Positions 9,286-18,215 of a stretch of DNA of 64,000 bases are shown one piece after another. Every line of letters starts with the position of its first letter. Position 1 is the first letter of the stretch. The notes beneath the pieces are model-generated. The model was not told where the DNA came from and searched no databases. It was given only the letters and a program-made list of their open reading frames with translations. The DNA is from CBDEGR01 sp965237895 (GTDB taxonomy: Bacteria > Acidobacteriota > Terriglobia > UBA7540 > JAPUME01): positions 186,001 to 250,000 of the forward strand of contig CBDEGR010000001.1 of NCBI GenBank assembly GCA_965237895.1. Reading direction: 5' to 3'. The position numbers and the translations under genes are program-made.

Positions 9286-10401
9286 CTAGCGGATCTTTAC
9301 CGTGCCGCCCGATTCCCCCGCCTGATAGATGGCGGTTATGATCTTTACATCCCGAAGACCCATATCGCCGGAGGCTTTCGGATTCCGATTTTCGGCAATG
9401 TCCAATGAGAAGCGGTCGATTTCGGCGGCGAATTGGTTCTGTTCGGGCAAGGTCCGGTCTTCAGGCGCGTGGGGGCGCTTCCAAGCTCGCAAGCGAAGAT
9501 CGCGATAGGAGTAGGCCGGGCCCATTTCGACCCCACCTTTCGGTCCCACGGCCCGGTACTCGTTGATCCCATTCAGGCCGTAACTGGAATAGCAATTGGC
9601 GGCCAGCCCGCTCGGGAAGTGGAGCGTGAAGGAGATGTTCTCTTCCACCTCGCGGAACTTCACCGGGTCGGTGGACCAGGCGTGGGCGGCGACGCTCACG
9701 GGTTCTTCGCCCGAGAGGTACTGGGCGGCTTGAATACAGTAGATCCCGATGTCCACCAGAGGGCCGCCGCCCGACATGGCCTTCTTCAACCGCCACTGCG
9801 TCGGGTCGCCGATGATAAAGGCGAACTGCGCTTCAATCAACTTCACCTTTCCGAGTTCGCCGGAGCGAGCCATGCGCGCCGCCTCCAGGTTGTTGGGTTC
9901 GTATTGGAGGCGATAGGCGACCATCAATTTTTTCCCGGCGTGGCGACAGGCTTCGATCATCTCTTCGCAATCACGGGCGGAGTTGGCCATCGGCTTCTCG
10001 CACAGGACGTGCTTGCCGGCCTGCGCGGCCCGGATGGTGTATTCCGCGTGCATGTTGTTCGGCAGAGCGATATAGATGGCGTCGATATCGGGGTTCGAGG
10101 CCATCCGGCCGTAATTTTGGTAATTGTAGATATTTTTTTCTGGCACGCCGTATTGGCGGGCGAAGCGCGCCGCCTTTTGAGGATCACCGCTGACGAAACC
10201 GATAAGGCGGGAATGCTGGGTCTGGGTGAAAGCCGGGATTACTTCACCCCGGGCCAATTGGCCGATGCCCACCACCGCATAGCCTAACGGTCGCCGGTTC
10301 GTCTCGGTTTGGGCGGAGGAGATCGGGGTTCGTGGCAAGGAGAGAGCTACGGCGCCGGCGGCGGTTCGTTTCAGAAATGTACGGCGTGAAAGCGGACTCA
10401 T
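9286..10401 (-). CDS. Gfo/Idh/MocA family oxidoreductase with Tat signal
   Basis: 371 residues. The N-terminus LSRRTFLKRTAAG is a twin-arginine signal, so the folded protein with its cofactor is exported. The Rossmann start is GYAVVGIGQLARGEV, followed by the family's CEKPMAN motif around residue 135. The C-terminal half is the Gfo/Idh/MocA alpha/beta domain. It most resembles glucose-fructose oxidoreductase types acting on sugars or glycosides in the periplasm. It is separated by 83 nt from the downstream BASS gene on the same strand and may share a transcript with it. Confidence 0.85.
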   Translation of the reverse strand: MSPLSRRTFLKRTAAGAVALSLPRTPISSAQTETNRRPLGYAVVGIGQLARGEVIPAFTQTQHSRLIGFVSGDPQKAARFARQYGVPEKNIYNYQNYGRMASNPDIDAIYIALPNNMHAEYTIRAAQAGKHVLCEKPMANSARDCEEMIEACRHAGKKLMVAYRLQYEPNNLEAARMARSGELGKVKLIEAQFAFIIGDPTQWRLKKAMSGGGPLVDIGIYCIQAAQYLSGEEPVSVAAHAWSTDPVKFREVEENISFTLHFPSGLAANCYSSYGLNGINEYRAVGPKGGVEMGPAYSYRDLRLRAWKRPHAPEDRTLPEQNQFAAEIDRFSLDIAENRNPKASGDMGLRDVKIITAIYQAGESGGTVKIR

Positions 10402-10567
10402 AACGGGGTCCTCCTGGGATGTGTCGTACGGCCGAAATTTTCGGATGTATTTCCGGTCCAGATTATAACGGAATCGGGAGCGAGAGGCGGCGGGTTCTTG
10501 TTCGTAAAGGTGGGAGGGATTCCGCGGGGCGCGGGACCCCCGGTTGTGAAAGAAATGGCTGAAGGGG

Positions 10568-10596
10568 TTGACATTGGAGCCGATGATCGATAAACA
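10568..10596 (+). promoter_or_regulatory. Candidate sigma-70 promoter upstream of egtB
   Basis: TTGACA at 10568-10573 is followed, after 17 nt, by TAAACA at 10591-10596. The -35 is perfect and the spacing ideal, but the -10 is weak. It lies about 95 nt before the egtB start in the 290-nt gap after a divergent gene. Confidence 0.3.
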
Positions 10597-10691
10597 GGGG
10601 GGATAGTACGCTCACAATCCGACTTCATGAAGAAGAAATCGGGGCAGCGTACTCTTTTTTATTTATACGGGTATTGAGTGGGAAGGATATC

Positions 10692-12023
10692 ATGAGCGGC
10701 CAAAGTCACGAGAGCGCATTAAGACGGAACTTTCAAACCCGCTTGGTGGAAGCGCGAGCGCGAACCGACGAACTTTTCTCTTATCTCCATGCCGACGGCC
10801 TCTATGATCGCCCGGTCCCCGAACGCCACCGCAACATTTTCTATTTGGGTCACTTTGAAGCCTTTGACTATAACTTGGTTTACCGGAGCGCGTGTGAGCG
10901 GGAGCCTTTCGATGCATCGTTCGACCGGATGTTTGCCTTCGGAATTGACCCGGTGGACGGGAAGTTGCCGACCGATCAGCCTGCCGACTGGCCAACGGTG
11001 GATGAGGTCCGGAAGTACAACCGTAAGGTTCGCGAGTCGGTGGATGTATGTTTGCAAGAGTCGCCGTTATTGGATCGGGACCGCCCGGCGTTTCGGAACG
11101 GATACATCTTTCATATCGTGATCGAACACCGGCTGATGCACGCCGAGACGTTCGCTTACCTGCTCCACCAGATGCCGCTTGAAAAAAGGGATCGTGTAAA
11201 GACCTGCCCGGTAACCGAGGGGCCGAGTGTCAAGCCGAAGATGGTGGAGATTCCCGCCGGCTCCGTCACGTTGGGTTTGGAAGCGTCGCTCGACGAGGCC
11301 TTCGGATGGGATAATGAGAGAAATTCCCGGAGGGTGGAGGTGCCGCGTTTTGCCCTCTCCGCCCACAATGTGACGAACGGCGAGTTCCTGGAATTTGTCC
11401 GGTCCCGCGCTTACGACGACCAACGGTACTGGAGCGAAGAAAGTTGGGAATGGAAGACCTCGCATGGGTTTTCCCATCCGGGTTTTTGGGTGCGAAAAGG
11501 CGACGAGTGGTATTGTCGCCTCCTCTTTGACGAAATTCCCCTGCCCACCGACTGGCCGGTCTACGTAACGTATGCCGAAGCGGATGCTTACGTGCGATGG
11601 GCGGGCAAGGACCTTCCCACCGAAGTGCAGCTCCACCGTGCCGCCTACGGTACGCCGGAGGGCGGGGAGCGCGCTTACCCGTGGGGGGACGAGCCGCCCG
11701 AAGTCGCTCGCGGGAATTTCGACTTCGGGCGCTGGGACCCCACGCCGGTCGGGTATTATCCGTCCGGGCAGAGCGCCTTCGGTATTCACGATCTTCTTGG
11801 CAACGGGTGGGAGTGGACCCGCACCGTGTTCGAACCCTTTGACGGATTTGATCCGTTCCCGTCTTATCCCGGCTACTCGGCGAACTTTTTTGACGGCAAG
11901 CATTATGTGGTCAAGGGGGGTACGGCGCGAACGGCGGCCTGCATGCTCCGGCGCTCCTTCCGCAATTGGTTCCAACCCCATTATCCCTACGTCTACGTTG
12001 CGTTCCGTCTGGTGGAGAACTGA
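10692..12023 (+). CDS. egtB: EgtB-type sulfoxide synthase (ergothioneine biosynthesis)
   Basis: 443 residues from ATG 10692, chosen because GGAAGGA lies 5-6 nt upstream; an in-frame TTG at 10674 is less likely. The N-terminal DinB_2 domain carries the three iron ligands of EgtB: a His in LGHFEAF (H54) and H146/H150 in HRLMHAE, the family's HxxxHxE pattern. The C-terminal FGE-sulfatase (C-type lectin-like) domain ends in GNGWEWTRTVFEP and KGGTARTAACMLRRSFRNWF. In known pathways EgtB uses oxygen and iron to join cysteine or gamma-glutamylcysteine to hercynine. It lies 21 nt upstream of egtD; no egtA, egtC or egtE is nearby. Confidence 0.9.
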   Translation: MSGQSHESALRRNFQTRLVEARARTDELFSYLHADGLYDRPVPERHRNIFYLGHFEAFDYNLVYRSACEREPFDASFDRMFAFGIDPVDGKLPTDQPADWPTVDEVRKYNRKVRESVDVCLQESPLLDRDRPAFRNGYIFHIVIEHRLMHAETFAYLLHQMPLEKRDRVKTCPVTEGPSVKPKMVEIPAGSVTLGLEASLDEAFGWDNERNSRRVEVPRFALSAHNVTNGEFLEFVRSRAYDDQRYWSEESWEWKTSHGFSHPGFWVRKGDEWYCRLLFDEIPLPTDWPVYVTYAEADAYVRWAGKDLPTEVQLHRAAYGTPEGGERAYPWGDEPPEVARGNFDFGRWDPTPVGYYPSGQSAFGIHDLLGNGWEWTRTVFEPFDGFDPFPSYPGYSANFFDGKHYVVKGGTARTAACMLRRSFRNWFQPHYPYVYVAFRLVEN

Positions 12024-12044
12024 AGGGAAAGGAAAGAAAAAATA

Positions 12045-13013
12045 TTGCAACCATCAGACGACGGCGCGTTTGCTATTGCTGAATTTGCAGCCGATGTCCG
12101 CAGCGGTCTCACCGAGAATGGCCAGAAGAAGTTACCTTCGAAATATCTTTACGATGATATGGGTTCGTCGCTTTTTGAGTTGATCTGCAAGTTGCCGGAA
12201 TACGGCTTGACGAACGCTGATGGGCGCATCTTGCAGCAGAATGCGGAAGATATTGTCGAGCGGATGCAAGCGCCCTCCCAGGTGGCTGAACTCGGGAGCG
12301 GGAGCGGCAAGAAGACGCGTTGGTTTTTGGAAGCCTTGTGCAGCCGCAAAACCGCCACCTACTTTCCGATTGAAATTTCCCGCGCGGCGATCGAGATGTG
12401 CGAGCGGGAGTTAAGCTCCATTGACGATTTGAACATTGTAGGAGTCGAGAAGACTTATCTGGACGGCATGAAGGAGGTCAGGGCGAAGCGCGCCAACCCG
12501 GAGCCGATGGCGGTGCTGTTTCTGGGAAGCACCTTGGGGAATTTTGAACGTGAGGAGGCGGCGCAATTTCTCTGCGATGTCCGCCACCATATGATTTCTG
12601 GAGACAGCTTGTTGCTCGGTATGGATCTCGAAAAACCCGAAGAACGGTTGCTGCTTGCCTACAACGATCCCATCGGGGTGACGGCGGCGTTCAATTTGAA
12701 TCTGCTGGCGCGGATGAACCGCGAACTCGACGCCGATTTTGATCTGTCGAAATTCGAGCACAACGCGCGGTACAACCGGGATGCGGGGCGCATCGAGATG
12801 CACCTCTGCTCCCGCGCCCAGCAGGCCGTGTCGATTCGGAAATCCGATTGGACCGTATCTTTCGAGCCGGGTGAGACGATCTGGACGGAGAGCTCACACA
12901 AGTTCAAGCCGGAAGAGGTAGTCCGCATGGCCGAGCAGACCGGCTTTCAATGCGAGCATCAATGGATCGACGAAGAGTGGCCCTTCGCCGAGAGTCTGTT
13001 CTTCGCCGCGTAG
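12045..13013 (+). CDS. egtD: L-histidine N-alpha-methyltransferase EgtD
   Basis: 322 residues, the normal EgtD length. The start is TTG at 12045, preceded by GGGAAAGGAAAG. The family signature KYLYDDMGSSLFELICKLPEY (about 33-53) is followed by the SAM-binding ELGSGSGKKT and by FLGSTLGNF. EgtD trimethylates histidine to hercynine, the substrate of the adjacent EgtB, so the pair makes ergothioneine, a thione antioxidant. The remaining thiol-release step (EgtE-like lyase) must be encoded elsewhere. Confidence 0.93.
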   Translation: MQPSDDGAFAIAEFAADVRSGLTENGQKKLPSKYLYDDMGSSLFELICKLPEYGLTNADGRILQQNAEDIVERMQAPSQVAELGSGSGKKTRWFLEALCSRKTATYFPIEISRAAIEMCERELSSIDDLNIVGVEKTYLDGMKEVRAKRANPEPMAVLFLGSTLGNFEREEAAQFLCDVRHHMISGDSLLLGMDLEKPEERLLLAYNDPIGVTAAFNLNLLARMNRELDADFDLSKFEHNARYNRDAGRIEMHLCSRAQQAVSIRKSDWTVSFEPGETIWTESSHKFKPEEVVRMAEQTGFQCEHQWIDEEWPFAESLFFAA

Positions 13014-13074
13014 CGGGTGCGGTCCGCACGGTCACAAAAAATCTCTTCCCTTGTATAAGGTTTCCTTCTTCGGC

Positions 13075-14085
13075 ATGAAAAGGACTCGCGAACTCTCTTC
13101 ACGGCGAAAGACAAAAGCGCGGAGCGCGAGCTTGGCGACCGTGCGCAAGGTTCTGCGCATCGAGGCCGACGCCATCGCCCGCCTGATCGGCCGCGTCGAC
13201 CGGCGCTTCGAGAGGGCGATCGACATTCTCTATTCCTGCCGGGGCCGCGTGGTGGTTACCGGAATGGGGAAGAGCGGTCTGGTGGCGCAGAAGATTTCCG
13301 CCACGCTTTCCAGCACCGGCACCCCCTCGTTCTTTCTTCATCCCGCCGAAGCCCATCACGGGGACCTGGGGCGGCTGGTTCGCGGCGACGCGTTGCTGGC
13401 GCTCTCCCACGGCGGAGAGACGGAAGAGATCCTCCTGCTTTTCGAAACGGTGAAACGGTTGGGAGTTCCGCTGTTGTCTTTTACCGGCAATCCGAAATCC
13501 ACCCTGGCCCGCGCCAGCGACGTCGCCTTGGACGTGAGCATTCCGAAAGAAGCCTGTCCGCTGGGCCTGGCTCCGACCGCTTCCACCACGGCGGCGTTGG
13601 CCGTGGGAGATGCGCTGGCAATGGCGCTGCTCGAAAAACGGGGATTCAAAGAGGAAGAGTTCGCGCGGCTTCATCCGGGGGGAGAACTCGGCGTGCAGTT
13701 GCGGCGCGTGGAACAGGTCATGCACACGGGTGACCAGATTCCGCGCGTATCCCCGCAGGCGAAGCTGCCGGATGTGATCTATGAAATGAGCAAAAAAGGA
13801 TTGGGGATTACGACGGTCGTGGACAAGCGAGATCGGCTGTTGGGGGTGATCTCAGACGGAGATTTGCGACGATTCCTCCAAAAAAATGGAGACCGGGCGC
13901 TGGCGCTGATCGCGAAGGATGCGATGACGCGCCGCCCGATTTCGCTGCCCTCCCATGAGCCGGCCACGAGGGCTTTGAATATCATGGAATCCCGGAAAAT
14001 CACTTCGCTGGTGGTGACCGGACCGCGCGGCCGCGTGGAGGGGCTGGTCCACATCCACGATTTGTGGACCACGCAGATGTTTTAG
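13075..14085 (+). CDS. kdsD: Arabinose-5-phosphate isomerase (KdsD/KpsF/GutQ)
   Basis: 336 residues from ATG 13075; an in-frame TTG at 13051 is possible and neither has a strong ribosome binding site. An N-terminal SIS domain contains TGMGKSGLVAQKI and PAEAHHGDLG, the hallmark of this family, then SHGGETEEI. Two CBS domains fill about residues 210-330 (VEQVMHTGD..., AKDAMTRRPIS...). It interconverts ribulose-5-phosphate and arabinose-5-phosphate, the first step to the lipopolysaccharide sugar Kdo, which supports a Gram-negative host. It follows egtD by 61 nt but has no obvious functional link to it. Confidence 0.9.
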   Translation: MKRTRELSSRRKTKARSASLATVRKVLRIEADAIARLIGRVDRRFERAIDILYSCRGRVVVTGMGKSGLVAQKISATLSSTGTPSFFLHPAEAHHGDLGRLVRGDALLALSHGGETEEILLLFETVKRLGVPLLSFTGNPKSTLARASDVALDVSIPKEACPLGLAPTASTTAALAVGDALAMALLEKRGFKEEEFARLHPGGELGVQLRRVEQVMHTGDQIPRVSPQAKLPDVIYEMSKKGLGITTVVDKRDRLLGVISDGDLRRFLQKNGDRALALIAKDAMTRRPISLPSHEPATRALNIMESRKITSLVVTGPRGRVEGLVHIHDLWTTQMF

Positions 14086-14159
14086 GTGAAAGCGGGCGGC
14101 CTGTTTGGGGCAAACTGTAAGGCTGAATCATATCGTTCCGCACGGCGTAGCGGACCAGG

Positions 14160-14469
14160 TTGGAAACGGACCGAAGATTCAAGCAGTCCATCACCTTGGC
14201 CCGATGGTTCTCCGCGTTTGCCGTGGACATGGCCCTGATTCTCTACATCGAGATTACACGAGAGGCCGTGGAGCAGTTGTCCGGTGGGGTACACCCGCTC
14301 CTGTGGTTTCATGTGAGGGTCGCCGTCGTGCTTGCACACATCAGGATGATTCTGCTCGGGCGCCGCATGCTTCGTCGGGAAGAGAGCGTTCGGGGCGTGC
14401 ACCGAAAATTGGCCCTTGCCTTATTGTGTGCTCCGTACCGTAAACTATGGTATCAGTTTCATGATATAA
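14160..14469 (+). CDS. Small integral membrane protein with C-terminal frameshift
   Basis: About 103 residues if corrected. TTG at 14160 opens a frame with hydrophobic helices around residues 12-33 and 42-66 and a basic loop (RRMLRREES). The frame then runs past its natural end. One extra C in the CC at about 14433-14434 explains this: removing it gives ...LCARTVNYGISFMI and a TAA at 14467-14469, which matches the usual ending of this kind of small membrane protein. The uncorrected frame continues to 14540. Function unknown; three predicted membrane segments. The correction is an inference. Confidence 0.5.
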
Positions 14470-14536
14470 ATCACTTTCAAGGGTTAAGTCATGGGCCGGG
14501 TGAAGCGCTCACATCAACAATCAAAGGGGAGAATCG

Positions 14537-14878
14537 ATGACGACGATTGGAATGAACTACGAAGTTCGGGAAGGAAAAGCTGAGCCCTTCGAGAAGAAAT
14601 TCGCCAAGGTCCTGGAGGCAATGCAAGATGTACCGGGTCACGTGAAAACGGATCTCTACCGCAACGCTTTTCAGGCGGGTTCCTACCTGGTGATCTCCGA
14701 GTGGCAGGACCGGCCGACCTTCGATGCTTTTATCGGCTCGGAGACCTTCCGTGCCGTCACCTCCTGGGGTAAGGCGAACATTCTGGCCACGCGTCCGACT
14801 CATGTGGAGTACGGAGCCGGCGCCGCCCCTCTGCTCAGAAAGAATGGCCCGACTCCTCAGAGTAGCACCGAGGCCTAA
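14537..14878 (+). CDS. Antibiotic biosynthesis monooxygenase (ABM) domain protein
   Basis: 113 residues. The start MTTIGMNYEVREGKAEPFEKKF and the pattern VPGHVKTDLYRNAFQAGSYLVISEWQDRPTFDAF match the ferredoxin-like ABM fold, in which small dimeric proteins act as cofactor-free monooxygenases or heme-degrading enzymes. No conserved heme-binding residue can be picked out. The upstream sequence AGGGGAGAATCG is a good ribosome binding site. The last 20 residues are polar and probably disordered. Physiological role unknown. Confidence 0.75.
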   Translation: MTTIGMNYEVREGKAEPFEKKFAKVLEAMQDVPGHVKTDLYRNAFQAGSYLVISEWQDRPTFDAFIGSETFRAVTSWGKANILATRPTHVEYGAGAAPLLRKNGPTPQSSTEA

Positions 14879-14938
14879 CGATTTCCCCGCACGGAATAGT
14901 GTTCCGTTGTGCCGCTTGCCGATTCTCTTCCTCGCTGA

Positions 14939-16387
14939 TCATTCTTGCTCCGGGATATTCACGGGCTGAGGGGTGATCCTCAGTGTGTAGGCTTCCGAGA
15001 CTACGAGCCTTTGGGGAAGTGTCACGACAAGGATATCCCCTTCTTGCAACCACTCTAACGTTCCCTCCGACCCAAGTAAGGAAATGGTGCTGCCGTCCTT
15101 GGCGGACAACCCCTCCAGGTGGAGAGGAGAAGATTTTGGGTCCTCGAGCAAGATCGCGTAGAGACTCCCGCCCTTCTGAGTAAATCGAATGGGAACGCCA
15201 TCGGTGGTCTTTCCTTCGGGCCTCGCCCAAGGCCGCGTACCGAAGATCGCTTCGCCGTTCGTACCGAGCCATTCGCCCAGCCCCTTGAGCCGTTCCAACT
15301 GAAGCGGGGAGATTGTGCCGTCGGCCCTCGGGCCGACGTTCAGCAGCAGGTTTCCGTTCTTGCTGACGACGTCGACGAGCAGGTCCGTAAGCTTGTCGAG
15401 AGAAAGCATGTGTTCGGTCCCTTCGGTGCGGTTGTAGCCGAACGAGTAGCTGATGCCGCGGCAGGCCTCCCACTTTTTCGCCGTGGCTTCTTCGTAGGTC
15501 TTATATTCAGGTGTTGTGATGTCGGCGAACTCGACGCCCCAGCGGTTGTTGATGACCCCATTCGGAAAGCGGTTGTAGTAGTCGGCGAAGATTCGGCGCA
15601 CCTCGCCCAGTTGCGGGTAGGAGATATCGTTCCAGAGGATGTCCGGTTCGTATCTCTCGATCAGCTCGCGCCAGTGGGCGTCGACGTAGGCGGCATAGTC
15701 GGGCGTCTGCGGCACGGTGCCGCGCACCTGGTCGGAGCGCGTGATCGGCAGCTCATAGAAACTCCAGTCGAGCCCGCCCGAATAGTAGAGCCCCATCTTC
15801 ATTCCGTGCGTTCGGACGGCGCGGGTCAACTCGCCGACCAGGTCGCGCCGGCTCCCTTGCTCATCGTCCTTTCGATGGGGATTCTTCACCCGGCTCGGCC
15901 AGAGCGTGAAGCCGTCGTGGTGCTTCGTGGTGAGCACGACGTAGCGCGCGCCCACCTGCTGGAATAACGCCGCCCACTCGTCCGGGTTCCACTTCTTTAC
16001 TTCTTTTTGAAAGATGGGAATGAAGTCGAGATAGTCGAATTGATCGCCGTAGGTTTCGAGGTGATATTGCCGAGTCGGGGAGCCCTCGATCTTCAGCGTG
16101 TTCAGGTACCACTCGGCATAAGGATTGTTCTTGAACCAGACGCTCCGGTCGACTTTCCCCAATTCCCCGGTCGGGGTCGCCCAGCCCGGCACCGAGTAGA
16201 GTCCCCAGTGGATGAAGATGCCGAGTTTGGCGTCCTCATACCACTGCGGCACCGGATGGCGGCCGATCGATTCCCAATGCGGCTCATAATGGGACGGCAG
16301 CGCGGTGCCGTCCGAGCCGCAGGAAGCGAGAAAGAGCGCCAGAAGGAGGCTTCCGGCCGCAAGCGAAAATACACCTTGAGTTTGCAG
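14939..16387 (-). CDS. Alpha-L-fucosidase, glycoside hydrolase family 29, lipoprotein
   Basis: About 482 residues. The start is unusual: a hydrophobic segment ending in the lipobox LFLASC begins just after AAGGAGG, which sits 6 nt before a CTG codon at 16387; longer in-frame starts would run into the upstream gene. GH29 features include KLGIFIHWGLYSVPGW, VLTTKHHDGFTLWPS and the nucleophile Asp in ILWNDISYP. The C-terminal part (about 390-482) is a beta-sandwich. It should remove alpha-L-fucose from glycans at the cell surface. The Gfo/Idh gene immediately upstream probably oxidises a released sugar. Confidence 0.87.
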   Translation of the reverse strand: MQTQGVFSLAAGSLLLALFLASCGSDGTALPSHYEPHWESIGRHPVPQWYEDAKLGIFIHWGLYSVPGWATPTGELGKVDRSVWFKNNPYAEWYLNTLKIEGSPTRQYHLETYGDQFDYLDFIPIFQKEVKKWNPDEWAALFQQVGARYVVLTTKHHDGFTLWPSRVKNPHRKDDEQGSRRDLVGELTRAVRTHGMKMGLYYSGGLDWSFYELPITRSDQVRGTVPQTPDYAAYVDAHWRELIERYEPDILWNDISYPQLGEVRRIFADYYNRFPNGVINNRWGVEFADITTPEYKTYEEATAKKWEACRGISYSFGYNRTEGTEHMLSLDKLTDLLVDVVSKNGNLLLNVGPRADGTISPLQLERLKGLGEWLGTNGEAIFGTRPWARPEGKTTDGVPIRFTQKGGSLYAILLEDPKSSPLHLEGLSAKDGSTISLLGSEGTLEWLQEGDILVVTLPQRLVVSEAYTLRITPQPVNIPEQE

Positions 16388-16428
16388 GAGCTTCCTCCTT
16401 GGGTCGAGGGTAGTTTTCGGGACGCTGC

Positions 16429-17712
16429 TCAGGCCTTCTCCGCCTTTTCCTTCCTGGTGTTCCACTTCAAGTAGGCCTGCTTGCGGAGCGACTCGACGCC
16501 CATCGAGGTGACGACCACGCCATGGTAGCCGAGTTCCGCCGGACACTTGATCTCCTCACCCATCCGCACGGCGTTCAGAAGGTTGCGGTGGTGGAGCGTG
16601 AGATCTTCGGCTCCCTGCTTCCGATAGATCATCCGCCACTCCTTGCGGGCCTGGCGCGGCCCGGGATCATCGACGTAGGAGGCCTGCGGGGTGATTTCGA
16701 ACCCGTCCTCATTAAACTCGATCGTCGCCTTGTGGCCTCGGATCACGTGCTTGATGGGCGTGTCGTTGGCCATTGAGGAGACCAGCAGGACGGTCGGGCC
16801 GCCCGGGTAGTCAGCCAGAATGTTGAATGTATCGGGAATTTCCGCCCTGCTCTTGGTGAACTGCCACTTGCCGCCGGTCGCAACCACGCGGTCCGGGAAG
16901 GTCAACCCCACCGCCTTTAGGATGCGCGTGACGCGGTGAATGAACAGGTCGGTGGCGATGCCGCCTGAGTAGTCCCAATAGCGCCTCCACTGGAAGTAGC
17001 GCCGCGGGTCCCAGGGCCGTTTCCGCGCCGGTCCCAACCAGGCTTCCCAGTCGAGGTTGACGCCGGGCTTGGCGTCCGGGTCGATGTCGTAGATCCAGAA
17101 GTCGTCCTTATGGTTTCGCGAGTAGTCGATCTGCGCCATGACCACCTTGCCCAGCACGCCATCCTTAATGTATTGGTTCGCCACCTCGTAGGACTCGTCC
17201 GACATACCCTGCACGCCCACTTGGAGTTTGATGCGCGAGCCTTTTACTTTTCGGGCGACCTCGCGCGCTTCGGCGATGGAGTGCGTCATGGGTTTTTCGA
17301 CATAGATATGTTTGCCGGCGCTGATCGCGTCGAGAACCATCTTGTGGTGCCAGTGCTCGGGCGTGGCGATCAACACGCCATCGAGGTCTTTTTGGGCCAG
17401 AAGCTGCCGGTAATCTTTGATGGGTTTCCCGCCGGTAAGTTCTGCGGCGGCTTCCAGACGTTTGGTGTAGACGTCACAGACGGCGCCGATCTCAACATTG
17501 TCCGAATCCTTCATTTCGAGCAGGTTACGCATGTGGCTCTGCGCCATGCCGCCGCAACCGATCACGCCGAGGCGGTAGCGTTCGTTCGCGCCGGGGATGG
17601 CTGCGTAACTGCGCGCGCCGGTCGTGGCCGTGGCAGCTGCAGCGGCGGCCACAGTGGTAGTCCCGAGGGCTACGTTCTTCATAAATTTTCGACGATTCAT
17701 GGGGTTCTTCAT
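16429..17712 (-). CDS. Gfo/Idh/MocA family oxidoreductase with Tat signal
   Basis: 427 residues. NRRKFMKNVALG near the start is a twin-arginine motif followed by an alanine-rich hydrophobic stretch. YRLGVIGCGGMAQSH is the Rossmann loop and VEKPMTHS is the family's catalytic lysine motif. The C-terminal domain carries the longer insert typical of the exported branch in Acidobacteria and Planctomycetes. It lies directly upstream of the GH29 gene with about 40 nt between them, so a two-gene operon for fucosylated substrates is likely. Confidence 0.87.
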   Translation of the reverse strand: MKNPMNRRKFMKNVALGTTTVAAAAAATATTGARSYAAIPGANERYRLGVIGCGGMAQSHMRNLLEMKDSDNVEIGAVCDVYTKRLEAAAELTGGKPIKDYRQLLAQKDLDGVLIATPEHWHHKMVLDAISAGKHIYVEKPMTHSIAEAREVARKVKGSRIKLQVGVQGMSDESYEVANQYIKDGVLGKVVMAQIDYSRNHKDDFWIYDIDPDAKPGVNLDWEAWLGPARKRPWDPRRYFQWRRYWDYSGGIATDLFIHRVTRILKAVGLTFPDRVVATGGKWQFTKSRAEIPDTFNILADYPGGPTVLLVSSMANDTPIKHVIRGHKATIEFNEDGFEITPQASYVDDPGPRQARKEWRMIYRKQGAEDLTLHHRNLLNAVRMGEEIKCPAELGYHGVVVTSMGVESLRKQAYLKWNTRKEKAEKA

Positions 17713-17896
17713 GGGTTGCGTCTCCTAGCGAGAGGGTTAAAGATCAGCCTCTGCCGTCTGGGATTTTTTAGTTCCGGGGAGCTGTCTTTCAGAAGGAATA
17801 ATACCAGAGAAAATAGTACCAGAGGGAATCATAAATGATTGCGCATCAAGCAGAGCTCCCAATCCATAAGCGAACCGAGGCAAGGAGGTTTCTTTT

Positions 17897-18215
17897 ATGA
17901 AATCGACCGTGAAGCGTCTGTTGGATCGGCCAAACTTCTTTCAGAGAGCGGCCGGAACGCCGGTCTCCTTATGGTTGCTGGTGTCGGTCTTTTTGCTGGG
18001 CGCTTCGCCTCTCTATTCGGGGCCGCCCCCGTCGCCGAAGAAATCAAAGCCGCCGAACATCGTCGTCCTGTTCGCCGATGACCTGGGCTACGGCGACCTC
18101 GGCAGCTTCGGGCATCCGACGATTCGGACGCCGAATCTCGACCGCATGGCGCAGCAGGACGTGAAGCTCACGTCGTTTTACGCTATGCCCTCCTGCACGC
18201 CGGCGCGCGCGGCGC
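17897..18215 (+). pseudogene. Sulfatase, N-terminal fragment
   Basis: A start with a good ribosome site (AAGGAGG, 17881-17887) and a signal peptide leads into PNIVVLFADDLGYGDLGSFGHP and ends just after the sulfatase active-site motif C-T-P-A-R in MPSCTPARAA. In intact type I sulfatases the next residues are LLTGR and about 350 more follow; here the sequence switches to unrelated codons at about 18215 and stops at 18262. The formylglycine Cys is therefore present but the enzyme is truncated. It looks like the left half of a deletion joint with the TPR fragment that follows. Confidence 0.7.
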
